Source: Candidatus Eiseniibacteriota bacterium
Lineage (GTDB): Bacteria > Eisenbacteria > RBG-16-71-46
DNA length: 7,304 nt
Direction of reading: 5' to 3'
Assembly (NCBI GenBank): GCA_005893185.1
Contig: VBOS01000102.1
Location: 1-7,304 of the forward strand
In this document: in pieces, positions 6,197 to 7,304 of the stretch
How positions within the stretch are numbered: the first letter of the stretch is position 1
Layout of the letters: each line of letters opens with the position of its first letter
The notes under the pieces: generated by a model
Told to the model about the DNA's origin: nothing
The model's input: only the letters and a program-made list of their open reading frames with translations
The model's database searches: none
Translations under genes and position numbers: made by a program

Positions 6197-7304
<1,108 letters not shown>

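Overview
This is a very GC-rich window with strong G/C preference at third codon positions. All seven genes are on the plus strand and closely packed. They look like ordinary chromosomal housekeeping and envelope genes. I see no insertion sequence, phage gene, CRISPR array, tRNA or rRNA. The incomplete secA at the right end carries a long extra segment after its LIIISGP-type motif region (LIISGP), of the kind I remember from Bacteroidota, Gemmatimonadota and related FCB-group bacteria. Together with the high GC, this suggests a GC-rich FCB-group bacterium (for example Gemmatimonadota or Candidatus Eisenbacteria). That assignment is inference from memory, not a search result.

Left block (1-3993): the 3' end of purH is followed after 11 bases by a complete guaA. 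The two enzymes belong to one pathway: PurH finishes IMP, and GuaA makes GMP from XMP. The guaA stop codon overlaps, as ATGA, the start of a long Slt-type lytic transglycosylase gene. That gene has an export signal, a helical repeat region and a C-terminal catalytic domain. A purine gene is therefore apparently coupled to a peptidoglycan gene.

Middle block (3994-5739): after a 122-base gap with small hairpins comes a GTG-started multi-pass membrane protein of the SEC59/DGK1/VTE5 type (CTP-dependent lipid or polyprenol kinase-like). A soluble tetratricopeptide-repeat protein of unknown role follows 34 bases later.

Right block (5740-7304): a 125-base gap with a sizeable imperfect stem-loop leads to a 67-residue cold shock protein with a good ribosome binding site. 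A further 128-base gap with a GC-rich hairpin precedes secA, the motor ATPase of protein export, which runs off the window.

I did not find a new multi-gene system. The most useful observations are modest. Three genes (slt-like, kinase-like, secA) have a TANNNT -10-like hexamer 4-7 bases before the start codon, which could mean leaderless or start-proximal transcription. One of these hexamers depends on the only ATA isoleucine codon in guaA. The large minus-strand and alternative-frame open readings are by-products of high GC opposite well-identified genes.
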